Below are positions 34,026 to 46,410 of a stretch of DNA of 64,000 nt, one piece after another. Below the pieces are notes generated by a model. It saw nothing but the letters and a program-made list of their open reading frames with translations, ran no database searches and was not told where the DNA came from. The DNA is from Siphonodentalium dalli (taxonomy: Eukaryota > Mollusca > Scaphopoda > Gadilida > Siphonodentaliidae), in contig CP136067.1 in the NCBI GenBank assembly GCA_032622095.1, forward strand, positions 39,783,549 to 39,847,548. The letters run 5' to 3'. Both the position numbers and the translations under genes were made by a program. Position 1 is the first letter of the stretch, and the number at the start of each line of letters is the position of its first letter.

Positions 34026-35577
34026 TTACATTGCTGTAGATCTGTATACAGATATGTGTGAAGTCACGTGTCGCAGATTACTGTGATCCCAACATGATTA
34101 CTGATAATGAACGCGCGCTTATCAGTACTCTTGTAATTGACAATTCACTATGAGTCGTGTCAGTTTAGGCCAGACAAAAAAGTTAATAAACTATCAGAAG
34201 ACCAAAGCAGTTTATTCTTACACCAGAAATTCTGTATAGTGTTTATCGCCAGCTGGCATGTGTAGTTTTTATTAAATTTAAAAAAAAGAACGTTTTGGAG
34301 CGACTGCAAATATACAGTGAAAGCATTCAATTGTAAGTAATGTTAACAATTTCTATACAAAATAATCATTGATGAGCCGTTATATCTTATTCCTACCAAA
34401 GAAGAATTCTTTCTGGGTTTATTGTTGTCTGATTCTATTTCTGAAAATCCCTCCAAATGACTAATAGACCCGTCCAATGCATATATTACTGCTGTAGATA
34501 TGCATACAGATATGTGTGAAGTCACGTGTCGCAGATTACTGTGATCCCAACATGATTACTGATAATGAACGCGCGCTTATCAGTACTCTTGTAATTGACA
34601 ATTCACTATGAGTCGTGTCAGTTTAGGCCAGACAAAAAAGTTAATCAACTATCAACAGACCAAAGCAGTTTATTCTTACACCAGAAATTCTGTATAGTGT
34701 TTATCGCCAGCTGGCATGTGTAGTTTTTATTAAATTTAAAAAAAAGAACGTTTTGGAGCGACTGCAATTTTAGAGTGAAAGCATTCAATTGTGAGTAATG
34801 TTAACAATTTCTATACAAAATAATCATTGATGAGCCGTTATATCTTAGAAAATGTTCAGATAATAAGTTCAATATTATTTGAACTTATTATCTGAACATT
34901 CCTACCAAAGAAGAATTATTTCTGGGTTTACTGTTGTCTGATTCTATTTATGAAAATCCCTCCAAATGACTAATAGATCCGTCCAATGCATATATTACTG
35001 CTGTAGATATGCATACAGATATGTGTGAAGTCACGTGTCGCAGATTACTGTGATCGTTGTGATCACAGTATGATTACTGATAATGAACGCGCGCTCATCA
35101 GTACTCTTGTAATTGACAATTCACTATGAGTCGTGTCAGTTTAGGCCAGACAAAAAAGTTAATAAACTATCAGCAGCCAAGCAGTTTATTCTTACACCAG
35201 TTGATAATGGTTCGAAGAAAGAATGAAAGGCGCATGGGAACACATGAATACACAATAAACAACAGTGTATATATGTATACAAATATAAATAGGGCTACTT
35301 CATCTACCAGTACACAAGTTCTCGCTTACACAGCAGTGTAGAATGCATGGGTTGAAATGACAAAGAAAGATTAAGTGTGTGCACATTAGCCAAGCCCGAG
35401 TAACAATTAATCAAATCAGATTTGCCTGTCGCAATGCCTTGGTGTTGAACGTGACTTATAACGGATACGATTTATGCTCACACGAACGAATACCGTTTTA
35501 TTTCTGTGTGCATTTCTATATCAACCCGTTTACACTAGTATGCGTGTAGAACTGTATACAGATCTACAGCAATGTAA
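34026..35577. mobile_element. Inverted-repeat element with 458-bp tandem units
   Basis: TTACATTGCTGTAGATCTGT at 34,026 and its complement ending at 35,577 are inverted. Inside, a unit starting GCTGTAGAT recurs at 34,033, 34,491 and 35,000 (partial). Unit 1 is 458 bp. Unit 2 is 509 bp because it has a 51-bp near-palindrome (34,848-34,898) that unit 1 lacks. A diverged relative at 55,820-55,955 keeps one arm of that palindrome. No transposase is seen. Confidence 0.6.
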
Positions 35578-36688
35578 ACAACCCGAAGACCCGATATTTA
35601 TAATAGAGCATAACACTCCGCATCCATTGAAGCTTAATTGTTTGATATCAGTCTGAGAAGTGTCGCATTCGAATATAAAGGCTCTTTTTGTGCTTTTGAC
35701 GCATTTGCCTAAATTGTCAATTTTAGTGGGGTCGGGATAAGTAATTGCCCTAATTAATGCTGGAAAGGCAACCCCTGAATATGTTAAAAGGATTCCAATT
35801 CTTTTGAAACAGCGCAAGTATAGTTACTTAGGCAATATTTTGTGTACAAAAACCAGAAACCAATTTTCCAATTCATTGGGTCACATATCGCTCTGTACGT
35901 CAATGCATGGATGAACTGCTGTTTTGAAATATGCTCGAAACTGGATTTCAGTTGACTATGTTACTCGAATAATATATAATCTTTTCTGTGAAATTGTGAA
36001 TGTATGATTCAGAGCAATATATATATATATACACCGGCAAATAACGGCGGAACATTATTAATCACCAAACGCTCTCTAAATTCGAATAATTATTTTCAAC
36101 TCAAGGCTAAGTTATCCTTTTTACTATTTGTTTAATATCATTATATATCAATTCGAGAAAACAAATATCCACAATTTAATGTAGATCGTTTTTGACAAGA
36201 ATTTTGTCATATCATATATGATATATCATATATTACTTTTGTCGTATCAAGTACGTCAACAATGACCCATTGAACTAGTAAACGCTCTTTAGATCACGGT
36301 TTTGCTGAAACCAACCATTAAATTGGTACAAAGGCTAGCTATAATGTAATTTATCTCAGATGATCTATTTGGTAGTGAAAGTGTTTCCGTCAAGAAATAT
36401 ACGATAAGAAGCGAGAATATTCAATTATTTCCTTTTATTTTTAGTTAATATTTAAAAATTTCAAATTTTCATCCCTTTTCACACGAATTTCAAGACTTCG
36501 CATTATATATATGATATGGTGTCAATAATATGGTATGTTTCCATTCAAATATGCTGGCACCATATCGTTTTCTACGACAAAATGCCTGCAAACCATACCG
36601 TGCAAACTTGCCAGTGTATGAACGTACCATAAAAAGACCGCGTCGTGTATTTTATGATATGGTAAATATAGAGAACGTCTCACTCAAA
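35578..36688. other. No gene; one family E arm
   Basis: A right arm of the family E foldback (GGCACCATATCGTTTTCTAC ... AACTTGCCAGTGTATGAACG) lies at 36,530-36,640, with AT microsatellite near 36,018. The remainder is unassigned. Confidence 0.5.
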
Positions 36689-37138
36689 AGCCTTGAAATA
36701 GTTTGTCTGTCATTTGCAGTATGAGGTCCATCAGCGGGTGAATTCAGTGACGCTGCACCACACATCGGGCTAGCATCAACAACTTCATGGTATGGGGACC
36801 TAAGTCTGCTTAAGCCTCATCTTTTGGGAAGTATCTATAGTATCAAATTAATAATTGTTTTTATTTACTTTTTCACGTTCTGTTCAGTCTCTATATCCCC
36901 TAATTTGCAGAAGATAAAAAGCACAATCGAGTTGAGTAATGGGTGAACATCACCAACATCAACTGGGGAACTTCAATCTGCTCCTGTGGGCCTCCCATAT
37001 AATTTGAGGCCTAAGCAGAATGAGGTTCCCACAGGGTGAATTTGGTGACACCAGCCCGGTGTGTGGGATAGCGTAACTAAATTCACCCTCTGCGGACCTC
37101 ATTCATTCTGCAAATAACAGACAAACTATTTCAAGGCT
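36689..37138. mobile_element. 450-bp foldback element
   Basis: AGCCTTGAAATAGTTTGTCT at 36,689 pairs with its complement ending at 37,138. Similarity extends about 100 bp with a few mismatches (GAGGTCC..GGGTGAATT). The loop contains further short repeats. No coding sequence is present. Confidence 0.7.
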
Positions 37139-37760
37139 CACTTCTGTGCAAAAAATGAAAACAACTGGAAAATTGCTATTACTTTGGAAAGTTTTTTTCC
37201 CCAGAGAAGGCCTATATAAACCATGGTCAAGTAATCCATACATCATTTCATTGAGATCACATATGGATTTTAATATGTAGATAAACAGATTCTACAACAA
37301 GGAGTTTTCTTCATCCAAATAAAAACATTGTGTACAAATGCAAGTTAAGAGCGGTTCTCCTGGCATCATCAGTTATATTAACTCTCATAATTTTTGTGAT
37401 GTCAAAGTGGTAGCATGGTCGTGGTATGCAAAGTGATGTATTAACCCAGAATAAATTGGTAACAAAGCATTTTGATGTCAGAAGATGCATGAGAATCTTC
37501 AGTATAATATATCGAAAATCCACTAAAGTCCGTTTATAAATAAAGGGAAATGGCGGGGCAATCATAGATTGACGAAGGTTTGCACAAAGCATGCTTCGCA
37601 TAGCAGTACATGTTGGAATTTCCAACTCCACCCACTCCCCATTGAACCAGGCCGTAACTTGCAAGTTTGCATAATTCAATTTCACCCCCCGTGGGTTTTG
37701 TTTATTTTTCCCAACTGAAGTCTTGGTATCAAGCCGGAGGAACGAACAGAATGCCCAACT
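37139..37760. other. No gene recognised
   Basis: A 124-codon minus frame at 37,311-37,685 matches no family I know and is not supported as a gene. Confidence 0.35.
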
Positions 37761-38400
37761 GGGCGGGCCATGGTTCTACTGGGCGGGACATGGTTCTACT
37801 GGGCGGGCCATGGTTCTGCTGGGCGGGCCATGGTTCTGCTGGGCGGCCCATGGTTCTACTGGGCGGGCCACGGTTCTACTGGGCGGGCCATGGTTCTACT
37901 GGGCGGGCCATGGTTCTGCTGGGCGGGCCATGGTTCTACTGGGCGGGCCATGGTTCTACTTGGCGGGCCATGGTTCTGCTGGGCGGCCCATGGTTCTACT
38001 GGGCGGGCCATGGTTCTGCTGGGCGGGCCATGGTTCTGCTGGGCGGGCCATGGTTCTACTGGGCGGGCCATTGTTCTGCTGGGCGGGCCATGGTTCTGCT
38101 GGGCGGGCCATGGTTCTACTGGGCGGGCCATGGTTCTGCTGGGCGGGCCATGGTTCTACTGGGCGGGCCATGGTTCTACTGGGCGGGCCATGGTTCTGCT
38201 GGGCGGGCCATGGTTCTGCTGGGCGGGCCATGGTTCTGCTGGGCGGGCCATGGTTCTGCTGGGCGGGCCATGGTTCTACTGGGCGGGCCATGGTTCTACT
38301 GGGCGGGCCATGGTTCTGCTGGGCGGGCCATGGTTCTGCTGGGCGGGCCGTGGTTCTGCTGGGCGGGCCATGGTTCTACTGGGCGGGCCATGGTTTTGCC
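37761..38400 (+). repeat. 20-bp minisatellite, 32 units
   Basis: Perfect 20-bp register of GGGCGGGCCATGGTTCTRCT, 32 units, GC-rich and containing NcoI sites. Variation is almost confined to one A/G position near the unit end plus rare changes (GGCCCATGG, GGACATGG). Because 20 is not a multiple of 3 and the unit has no stop in most frames, three plus frames and several minus frames stay open (up to 266 codons). The 20-residue periodic proteins are therefore artefacts. Flanks at 38,388-38,445 and 38,518-38,575 share diluted similarity after CCATGGTT. Confidence 0.97.
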
Positions 38401-39099
38401 CAATATGAGAACTATTAGAGACCTAAACCTGAAAATTGCAAAAACCCTGACACCTCTAGTGGTCTAACGCAGGCAAGTCACATGGCCACGGGGGAGGCCC
38501 AGGACACACCGGACCGACCATGGTTCCGAGCGTTGTGAGAACACTTTTAAATCTGAACATGAACATAGCAAAATATTAGCTTCTAGACTGGCCCAAGCTT
38601 TTTAATGATGGATATTTCCAACCACCATAAGGTTGAACAATTTCCAACGTTTGGCCATTTCAGATTTCAGTCAAACATTTGAATAAAAGTAGGAAAATAA
38701 GCAAATATTGTTCTAAAAACAACAAATTCCCCACTATTAAATTGTTGAAAAAATTTATATATAAAATGATATATGCCAGGAGTGAAGGAAGACAACCGTT
38801 CCTGACTATGCCACAACCACACAATAAATTGGACTGACCTTTTGTATTGTTATGTGTAAATGATTGTAATTTTTAGTGTGTAAATAGGACATCTAAATCT
38901 CATCTCCAATTAAAACGATTGTGTGCATGTATATGGACTTATAGCGGCATCGGGTGCATGCAACATAAGTACCCATTACCTTCTCCGTGTATCTGGTATC
39001 ACGCAATCGGAAGGTATCACCAAAAACGGATCATGAACAGATGCTGACTAAGACATTGAAATAAGAACACATGGAAGTGTTTCGCAATGATATATTCAA
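38401..39099. other. No gene recognised
   Basis: Sequence between the minisatellite and a LINE remnant, without other features. Confidence 0.45.
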
Positions 39100-39530
39100 T
39101 GACGATAGACCGACAGGGAAAATAAACTACGAACTTATAGAATATTTAAAGATGAATACAAAATTGAGCCATATGTCATTCACACACGATCACAAATTAC
39201 TCGCGAAATGTTTTCCAGATTGTGCGTAGCAACCACATATTGGCAATAGAACAAGAGAGGCAACCAGTAATACCATAAGACAATCGGCTGTGTTCCATGT
39301 GTGACAAACAATGTGTCGAATCTGAAATGCATTTTATCATTGAATGTAACGTATACGATGATTTAAGATGCAATTTATTCAGCGAAATTGAGAAACACGA
39401 TAGTGAATTCAATAATTTGAATGACGCAGATAAATTTGCACCGATTATGAGAAATGATAATATTAAATTAATTAACAAGGTTTGCAACATAGTCCGGCTA
39501 TTCTTCCTTCGGCGGAATAATAAAACTTGA
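39100..39530 (+). pseudogene. C-terminal remnant of the same LINE family (plus strand)
   Basis: With frameshifts and stops, the plus strand reads RTYRIFKDEYKIEPYV then CDKQCVESEMHFIIEC, ending in VCNIVRLFFLRRNNKT and a stop at 39,530. The first phrase parallels RTYRLFKHDYYIEPYL and the last VCNLIRRFFELR of the LINE at 22-24 kb. The cysteine motif here keeps the usual His. It is a 5'-truncated, diverged copy. Confidence 0.7.
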
Positions 39531-40844
39531 GTTTGAAATTGTTGAGTGAATGTTCATAAGAACTGTGTTTGTTATAATAATTTGGTTATGCATTGCTTAT
39601 TTATGTATATGATACTCATCAGTATCTTGCAACTGCCCATTGAGGTGTTTTGCAATTCTTGTATCTTGTAACTTGCGTGGAAAGTAATTTTCACGTATAT
39701 GACATGGTACTGTGTTTCCAATCGCAAAACGGACAAAGGTCAACACATGTGCTCGTCCACATGCAGCATGGATATTACCCACCGATGTCAGTCGGTTCTC
39801 CCAAAAAGTTAAATCAGGAACCAAAGCCCTGTAGAATTAGGGCACTTACAACCGTCATATATATATGAACATTAGCCCTTTCACAGGTCATTGTTCCGTA
39901 AAATGACGAACCAAAAGTCCTCTAAATATACAGTCAGTTAGTTGTAATATGCATTGTACGTGACACGTACTGGAGCAACCACACACGCTGTGCCTCGAAT
40001 TTTTTTTATCGGCGACATATCGCTCAGAATAATTTATGTAACATCATGCAGTGACCACGTCGGAGACGACATGACCAGACTTGTCATGTATTGTACAATC
40101 TTATCTGGATTCTGACCCGCAAAGCGAAAAATGACGTAAATGACGTCTTCGCTTGTTTTCATCAAGCTAAACCAACGAAATTGGTCTAAATGAAACTAAC
40201 AGGCCAAAATGAAATGGGAATTCATTGGAAGTTGTGAAGTAACAAGTTTTATTTTCATCTCGTTGGTGCATTGCTGATTCTGCACTTTAGCAATCTCATC
40301 ATAGTTGTTAAGCGTAAGTAAGTATCTTTGAAAAATCACTGATGGATATAGAAAAATAATGACGTCATTCACCAGCGCCTAAGGTATATAACAACCAAGC
40401 GCGACATGCGATGCGCGGGTGGTTGCTATAAAGTCAAACCCGAGACCGTAATTTAACATAACAATGAGCTGGCAGATATTTTTCCGGCCATTTGTTCCGT
40501 AAAATTACAGATACCCTTTTAACAGAGCGTGTGTCGTAAACGGTAGCGAAGGTACATTATGCGTTCAGTCGCTACCAAATAAACAACCCGGATTATAAAA
40601 TAAACCCAGTTGGTGAATACCAGCCCGTGTGTCTGATGAAAAAAGTGTGTATTGTCCTTGAACAATTCGAACTGATTACGTCAAAAAACGCCATTGGCTA
40701 CGTCAACTTTAACACGAAATTTATTCTTTAAATGATGAGGTATAGTCTACATAAATCATACCTTGGTAAGTTAAAGACATAGTATGTACCTGTGCGGGTA
40801 CGTGAAACTGGTAACATAGTATTCAGGATATATATGTCAACTGG
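39531..40844. other. No gene recognised
   Basis: No coding or repeat signal is supported beyond short AT-rich tracts. Confidence 0.45.
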
Positions 40845-41140
40845 AGGAATTTAGCATTCTGCTAACATCACCGAAAATATGCAGCAATAGACTGTACCAT
40901 CCATAGAGAACAACGCCAATTGTAAATATTTACTACTCGATTCGGGACGCATCTATCGGCGATAAACTGACGAAAATGATTTCCCCATCGAGAGTCACTA
41001 CATTTTTAATTAATATATAAGAATGACGGTGTTTGTTGTCAATTTGGATAAAATATTTGTAAAAATACCTACTTTGAACAAGAAAATCTACATTTCTATT
41101 TGATCACCCAACCGGAGTGTTTCACATCACTTTAAATAAA
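40845..41140 (-). repeat. Dispersed repeat I, reverse copy
   Basis: Complement of most of 11,442-11,812 (CGGAGTGTTTCACATCACTT at its right end). It lacks the terminal GTTTCACGCACC side. Confidence 0.7.
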
Positions 41141-41393
41141 ACAAGATCGACCTAACTTTTAGTATGTTACAAGACATATTCTTCAGAGCCTGCAATAAAC
41201 CTTAACAACACAGTTTTACGAACATGCTAACGTTATTGCACTCGTGTGTTGTGCCGCGAGGTAAAACTCAAATGTGCCATGCGATATCCTATTTAGATTA
41301 TATGGAATTGTATTAATTTTCGCACTATGTATGTCACTTTGCGACGATGAGTTATACAATAAATTGAAATTGATTTGTGTCGTTATATAAATA

Positions 41394-42050
41394 TACCTAC
41401 ACCAAACTCATGATAATAATTCCATCAACGAGTCCGAGTAACAACATTAGTACAGTCTATATGTCACGTTGGACGGCGAAACACTGATCGATCATAGCAT
41501 TTGTTTCCTAATGCCTTTAACCCTTTACCCAACAAACCGGCCAGAACCGGCCAAATAAAGCTTCAACAGCCTAAAATATCTTCGGTCTGTCTCAATAGAA
41601 CCATACAAATATGGATATCATTGGAACCGGCTCCTTGACCACATTGTGATAGTTACAATTAGCCCTGTGCCAATGCATTCTCTTATATATGCGAGTCGAC
41701 CATAGGTCGCCTCGCATATATAAGAGAATGCATTGGCCTAAAAAAATCTTTTTTTAACACTTTTTACCATTTGTTCTTACATTCTTTAACAATTTTATAA
41801 TTTGTAATGTGTTAAGCCAATGCATTCTCTTATATATGCGAGGCGACCTATGGTCGACTCGCATATATAAGAGAATGCATTGGCACAGGGCCCTTCTGTT
41901 GGGTAAAGGGTTAATATAGAGTCTGTGCATGCTGCTTCTTAAAACCCATTTATACACCAGGTAAAGAGTTCTGAACTATAGTCAGGTATCTCGACCTTTT
42001 AATAAATCACCGACTGAGAAAGCCGTCTTTGTGGAGAATTAATGTTGTTG
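41394..42050 (+). repeat. Dispersed repeat L, copy with MITE
   Basis: ATAATTCCATCAACGAGTCC...ACACTGATCGATCATA...TGCCTT, interrupted by the family B MITE, resumes with AGAGTCTGTGCATGCTGC and CTCGACCTTTTAATAAATCA. MITE-free copies are at 46,770-47,050 and (partial) 43,140-43,275. Confidence 0.75.
41517..41914 (+). mobile_element. TTAA-flanked MITE, family B
   Basis: TTAA at 41,517-41,520 and 41,911-41,914, palindromes at 41,670-41,736 and 41,817-41,883, and the TIR as in its siblings. The related repeat at 46.8 kb lacks it, supporting insertion. Confidence 0.87.
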
Positions 42051-42197
42051 CTCTATATCTTGGTCCGTTGATCTATTTAGCTGAAGCCAGTCCATATTTA
42101 GTGATGCATGTTCAGATTTGACACAAAATGAATCAATATTTCATTAGCTAATATGAATTCAGCAAACTAAGCAAAGGAAAAAAAAACTTGGAATCAC

Positions 42198-42990
42198 CAT
42201 CATTCGTATCACACAGGCATCACGAAAATACACAAAATCATCATCATTCGTATCACACAGGCATCACGAAAATACACAAAATCATCATCATTCGTATCAC
42301 ACAGGCATCACGAAAATACACAAAATCATCATCATTCGTATCACACAGGCATCACAAAAATACACAAAATCATCATCATTCGTATCACACACAGGCATCA
42401 CAAAAATACACAAAATCATCATCATTCGTATCACACAGTCATCACAAAAATACCCAAAATCATCATCATTCGTAACACACAGTCATCACAAAAATACACA
42501 AAATCATCATCATTCGTATCACACAGGTATCACAAAAATACACAAAATCACCATCATTCGTATCACACAGTCATCACAAAAATACACAAAATCATCATCA
42601 TTCGTATCCCACAGGCATCACAAAAATACACAAAATCATCATCATTCGTATCACACAGGCATCACAAACATACACAAAATCACCATCATTCGTAACACAC
42701 AGGCATCACAAAAATACACAAAATCATCATCATTCGTATCACACAGTCATCACAAAAATACACAAAATCATCATCATTCGTATCACACAGGCATCACAAA
42801 AATACACAAAATCACCATCATTCGTATCACACAGGCATCACAAAAATACACAAAATCATCATCATTCTTATTCGTATCACACAGGCGTCGTGATAACCAC
42901 AAAACCATCATCATTCGTATCACCAGTTATCACGAACATACACACACTCATCATCATTCCTATTCGTATCACACAGGCGTCGCGATAATC
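42198..42990 (+). repeat. 44-bp minisatellite, about 17 units
   Basis: Unit CATCATTCGTATCACACAGG plus CATCACAAAAATACACAAAAT. The first units are nearly identical and the last three (from 42,860) are diverged. The His/Asn-rich frame over it (42,188-42,475) is an artefact. Confidence 0.95.
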
Positions 42991-43139
42991 CACAAAATTG
43001 AATCCGGGTTATTCTCGATTGGTAATCTGGGACTCGGGTCATCTAATGTGAAGGTACTTATTGTTGAATCATATTTAGCGTATAGTGGGTAATATCGTTG
43101 CTCTCTTTCCCTCTCTCGCTTTCTATCTCGCTCCCCTGC

Positions 43140-43275
43140 AAGCCATGGACCATGATCGACCATAGAATATGTTTCCAAATGCCTTTGGCACAATCTCTGT
43201 GCACGCTGATCTTTAAACCTATTAACACAAAGAGTTCGCAACTCGTGTGACCTTTCGACCTTTTAATAGGGTCCA
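43140..43275 (+). repeat. Dispersed repeat L, partial copy
   Basis: ATGATCGACCATA..ATGTTTCCAAATGCCTT then TGTGCACGCTGATC and TCGACCTTTTAATA, matching 46,850-46,990. No MITE is present. Confidence 0.6.
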
Positions 43276-43390
43276 TGTTGCAGATTATGTATCACTCGTC
43301 ATTCCTATCTCATCAAAGAAGTGTTTACGCATCTCGGCTTATCACGTGTTGCAGCTCATAAGGAAGTCTTCTTCATTCTCAACCTCTATA

Positions 43391-43456
43391 TTAAGTTTCC
43401 TACAAATTCTTACTAATTCTTAGTTAAGTTTCCTACAAATTCTTACTAATTCTTAG
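43391..43456 (+). repeat. 33-bp tandem duplication
   Basis: TTAAGTTTCCTACAAATTCT followed by TACTAATTCTTAG, twice. Confidence 0.9.
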
Positions 43457-43977
43457 TTTACAGAACATTATCTTTGTGTCGACATTATTGACTAGCCAGT
43501 TCCCCCGACAACCCGCACATTATCTGCTTATAATATAACTTATTTTAGGTAGATAATCTGCATAAATTCGCCTCATTTGTAGTCGATAACTTGATGAAAA
43601 TGAGAAAATTTGAGTCACATTATCGACTCATAATAAAATGATTATAATCAGATTTTCAGCGGACAATGACACAAATAAGCCAACTCACGACTTTACAGGT
43701 GTACGCCCTTCAATATGTGTTTTAACTGAGTCCATTATCTGCTTATTTCAAAAATAAAATAATCACATTATGTATCTATTTCACATTATAGGTCGATTAT
43801 GTGCGTATTTTCGCGAGGATATGTTGTATTGACAATATTCATATATTGTTCTTGTGTGTATTAATGTTTGACTACACGATACGTCCTTAAAGTGATGTGA
43901 AACACTTTTACTTTAAACATATTTTATTGTAATATAATTCATTACAACGGGATTGGGGTACAAGTTTTAACAACTTA

Positions 43978-45547
43978 CAGGCCGGATTCGTCATCTCCGG
44001 TTTAAACCTCCGAGTTTAAACCTGGTTTAAACCTACATTGGTGGTCCAGCCAAACCTGGTCTTAGGGGGCATTTTTGTCGTTCAGTTGCCAGCTAATTGA
44101 CAACTCGATTCGGTGATATGGTTATGCAATCAAAATATCCTCTTACCAATCGGACCAAAAGATAGGCCGATATAATGGTTATTGGCAAGTCATAAATTAT
44201 CGTGACCGCGTGCATGCTCAATGGATTTATTCATTGAGAAAGAAGTATCGCTCATTGACTATTAATCCGATCTCATTCTGTGTTTAAATCAATTTAACAA
44301 AGGGCATGTCTCTCAACACGAGTTTCGCGCTACGTTCATCACTTTGTTTGTGATAGATTTATGCGAGATGCTTCACCCGCAAAGACAAAATTTGGTGTAT
44401 TTACATGTATATATTAAAGGGTATAGGAGCTGTCTATCTGTATATCCGTTTGTCTGTTCGCAACTGTTCTCCATTATCCCTGGACCGATTTCAATTAAAT
44501 TAGGGGAATAAAATCTCCATAATCGAGTCAATCCTGGACCAAGAGGCCAGTCAAGTAAAGGAAATTTGCTTATCAGTGCACACCATAAGCGGAATCTGAA
44601 TTGTTGGAAGTGGGCAACCATGCAAAGGGACAGCTTTAATCATAAATCATAAATTTCCAGTCATGCAGAAAATCAAAAAGGTTCCCAAGTTTTGAACTGG
44701 TAGAATATTATGGGAATTATGGGCGTAGCCAGAGTAGATATTTGTGGCATGATCTACATCAAAATAAGTTATCGAATTGGACTCATATAGCAATATAAGT
44801 TTAGGATTGCCAACTATGTGTATAGCATATCTGGTCATGCAGTAGCATCGTTTTGGTGTCAAAATTAAAACGTTGAAGCCTTCAAATGAATTCGTAGAAA
44901 ACACCAATATTTGTGATTGCCACAAGCCAAACAAAAAAACCAAAGAACATGTCCCATATTTGAGCAAAGCTCGCGTGCGAATCAACTGTGCCATGATAAC
45001 GCCAGTCGGCAGGCGCCACTTAGACACGCCCTGACTCGAGATTATTTACAGCTCCACCCTTTGATTGATTGTTTGACAATTCTAAACCGCGAGGAAGAAA
45101 AGTCGGATTCGTCATCTCAAGTTTAGCCTCGATAAAGCTGGTTTAGTTGGACCGCCGAATTAGATGGTTTAGTTGCCGGTTTAAGCTTATAAAATGCAAA
45201 AACAATATTGAGATTGACAGAAACTTATCCCCATACGCTTTATATGTGTGACTGCTTCTCGCTTATAAATTTCCAATCAAAATATGACCGCTGTCGTAAT
45301 TATTTATTTTCGCAATCAATAAAACGAGGCGGTCCGCATTAGGAAAGTGCATTTAATTATCTCGACGATACAGAGACACTACTGATAAACCACTGGTCTG
45401 GCTGGACCAGGTTTAAACCAGAGATGACGAATGCGTCACTTAGACCTGCGGTCTGGGGTTTAAACCTCGGATTTTGTTGACTCACGGCGGTTTAAACCTA
45501 GAGGTTTACATAGACCAGGTTTAAACCTGAGATGACGAATCCGGCCC
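43978..45547. mobile_element. 1.57-kb TTA-flanked TIR element (PIF/Harbinger-like)
   Basis: GGCCGGATTCGTCATCTC occurs at the left end and inverted at the right end. TTA flanks both sides (43,975-43,977 and 45,548-45,550). The palindrome GGTTTAAACC recurs three times next to the left TIR and at least four times near the right. Another GGATTCGTCATCTC lies internally at 45,108. A 3-bp TTA target fits PIF/Harbinger. The 126-codon minus frame at 44,647-45,027 is not recognisable as a transposase. Confidence 0.65.
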
Positions 45548-45842
45548 TTATGTCCCAGCTCCCAGATACAATATATATATATGAATTTAACAAGATGACA
45601 GAGAAAATATACATGATGAGGTTGCAAATTTGGTCTACAAAAGAGAAGATAACTTGTGTAAAGAGTGTGTGATAGTCCGGTTCTGTGTTTGTATAATACT
45701 AGCGTTCTGTCCGTCCTCTCTCTCTCTCCATGGAAATAGAAACTGAGAAATAGTGGCCTTTGTTTTGAAGGGTATTATGTGCTATATGTTTGCATTTGTT
45801 GCATTTGTTTGGTCCGTAGCTTTAATGTAGTCAGACAATTAT

Positions 45843-46140
45843 TTATTCAGTATCAGTATCAGTATTGTCCGGTTCGAAACGCTTTGTTTCAGCTATATAT
45901 GCCTGAACAATGTGGAACATCTTTTCATTTCTTGGTGGAGTTTCACTTGAGTTTCCCCAAAGTAATTGCTTGTAATTGTTAATTTTAAAGTTGAGGTCGT
46001 CCAGTTTACGGTATAGTTCTAACCTTTGTACATTATATAGGGGGCAATTTAGGAAAAAGTGCATATCACTTTCATATTCGTATCCACATTTACAGTTTGG
46101 GGTATCTGCTATATAATTTTCGAACATATCTATGTGAAAC
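45843..46140 (-). pseudogene. C-terminal fragment of another LINE ORF2
   Basis: The minus frame reads ADTPNCKCGYEYESDMHFFL then NCPLYNVQRLELYRKL and ends in a stop at 45,843. The C-x-CG...E(S/T)-x2-HF(F/L)-x2-CPLY...R pattern is the standard C-terminal zinc-like motif of many LINE ORF2 proteins, different from the LINE at 22-24 kb. The 5' side is cut by repeat I near 46,133. The 3' flank after the stop contains CTGATACTGATACTGAATAA. Confidence 0.75.
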
Positions 46141-46262
46141 ACTCCGGTAGTGTGATCAAATAGAAATGGAGAATAATCTTGATCAAGTAGTTATTTTTTA
46201 CGATTATTAAGTTAGTTGGCATAATGCCCGAGTACTAACTTATCAGTTTCACGCACCCGAAC
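46133..46262 (+). repeat. Dispersed repeat I, internally deleted copy
   Basis: Has the start (GTGAAACACTCCGGTAG) and end (CAGTTTCACGCACCCGAA) of the 11,442 copy but lacks about 240 bp between them. Confidence 0.7.
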
Positions 46263-46296
46263 AAGTCCATAAATTGACTGACCAATATTTTTCTAG

Positions 46297-46410
46297 CGGA
46301 ATTAAAAGTTACTTGCCAAAACTATTGCCAAATGAAAATATTTTTTGCCAAATGTGGATTATTTTTGCCACTGGCAAATTTGGCAAGTGGCAGAGCAAAC
46401 CCTGTTTATA
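46297..46410 (-). mobile_element. End fragment of the hAT-like element
   Basis: Complement of 767-880, including TTTGGCAAGT motifs and the terminal CAGGGTTTGCTCTGCC. Confidence 0.6.

Noticed and set aside
37667-38467. Long open frames of 212-266 codons with 20-residue periodicity
   Set aside because: They exist in all three plus frames and on the minus strand because the 20-bp minisatellite unit lacks stops; not a gene.
42188-42475. 95-codon His/Asn-rich frame
   Set aside because: Product of the 44-bp minisatellite; the frame closes once units vary.
42198-42990. CRISPR-like array
   Set aside because: The entire 44-bp unit is conserved, with no spacers; a minisatellite.
44647-45027. 126-codon minus frame as a transposase
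   Set aside because: No DDE-type or other recognisable motif; left unassigned.
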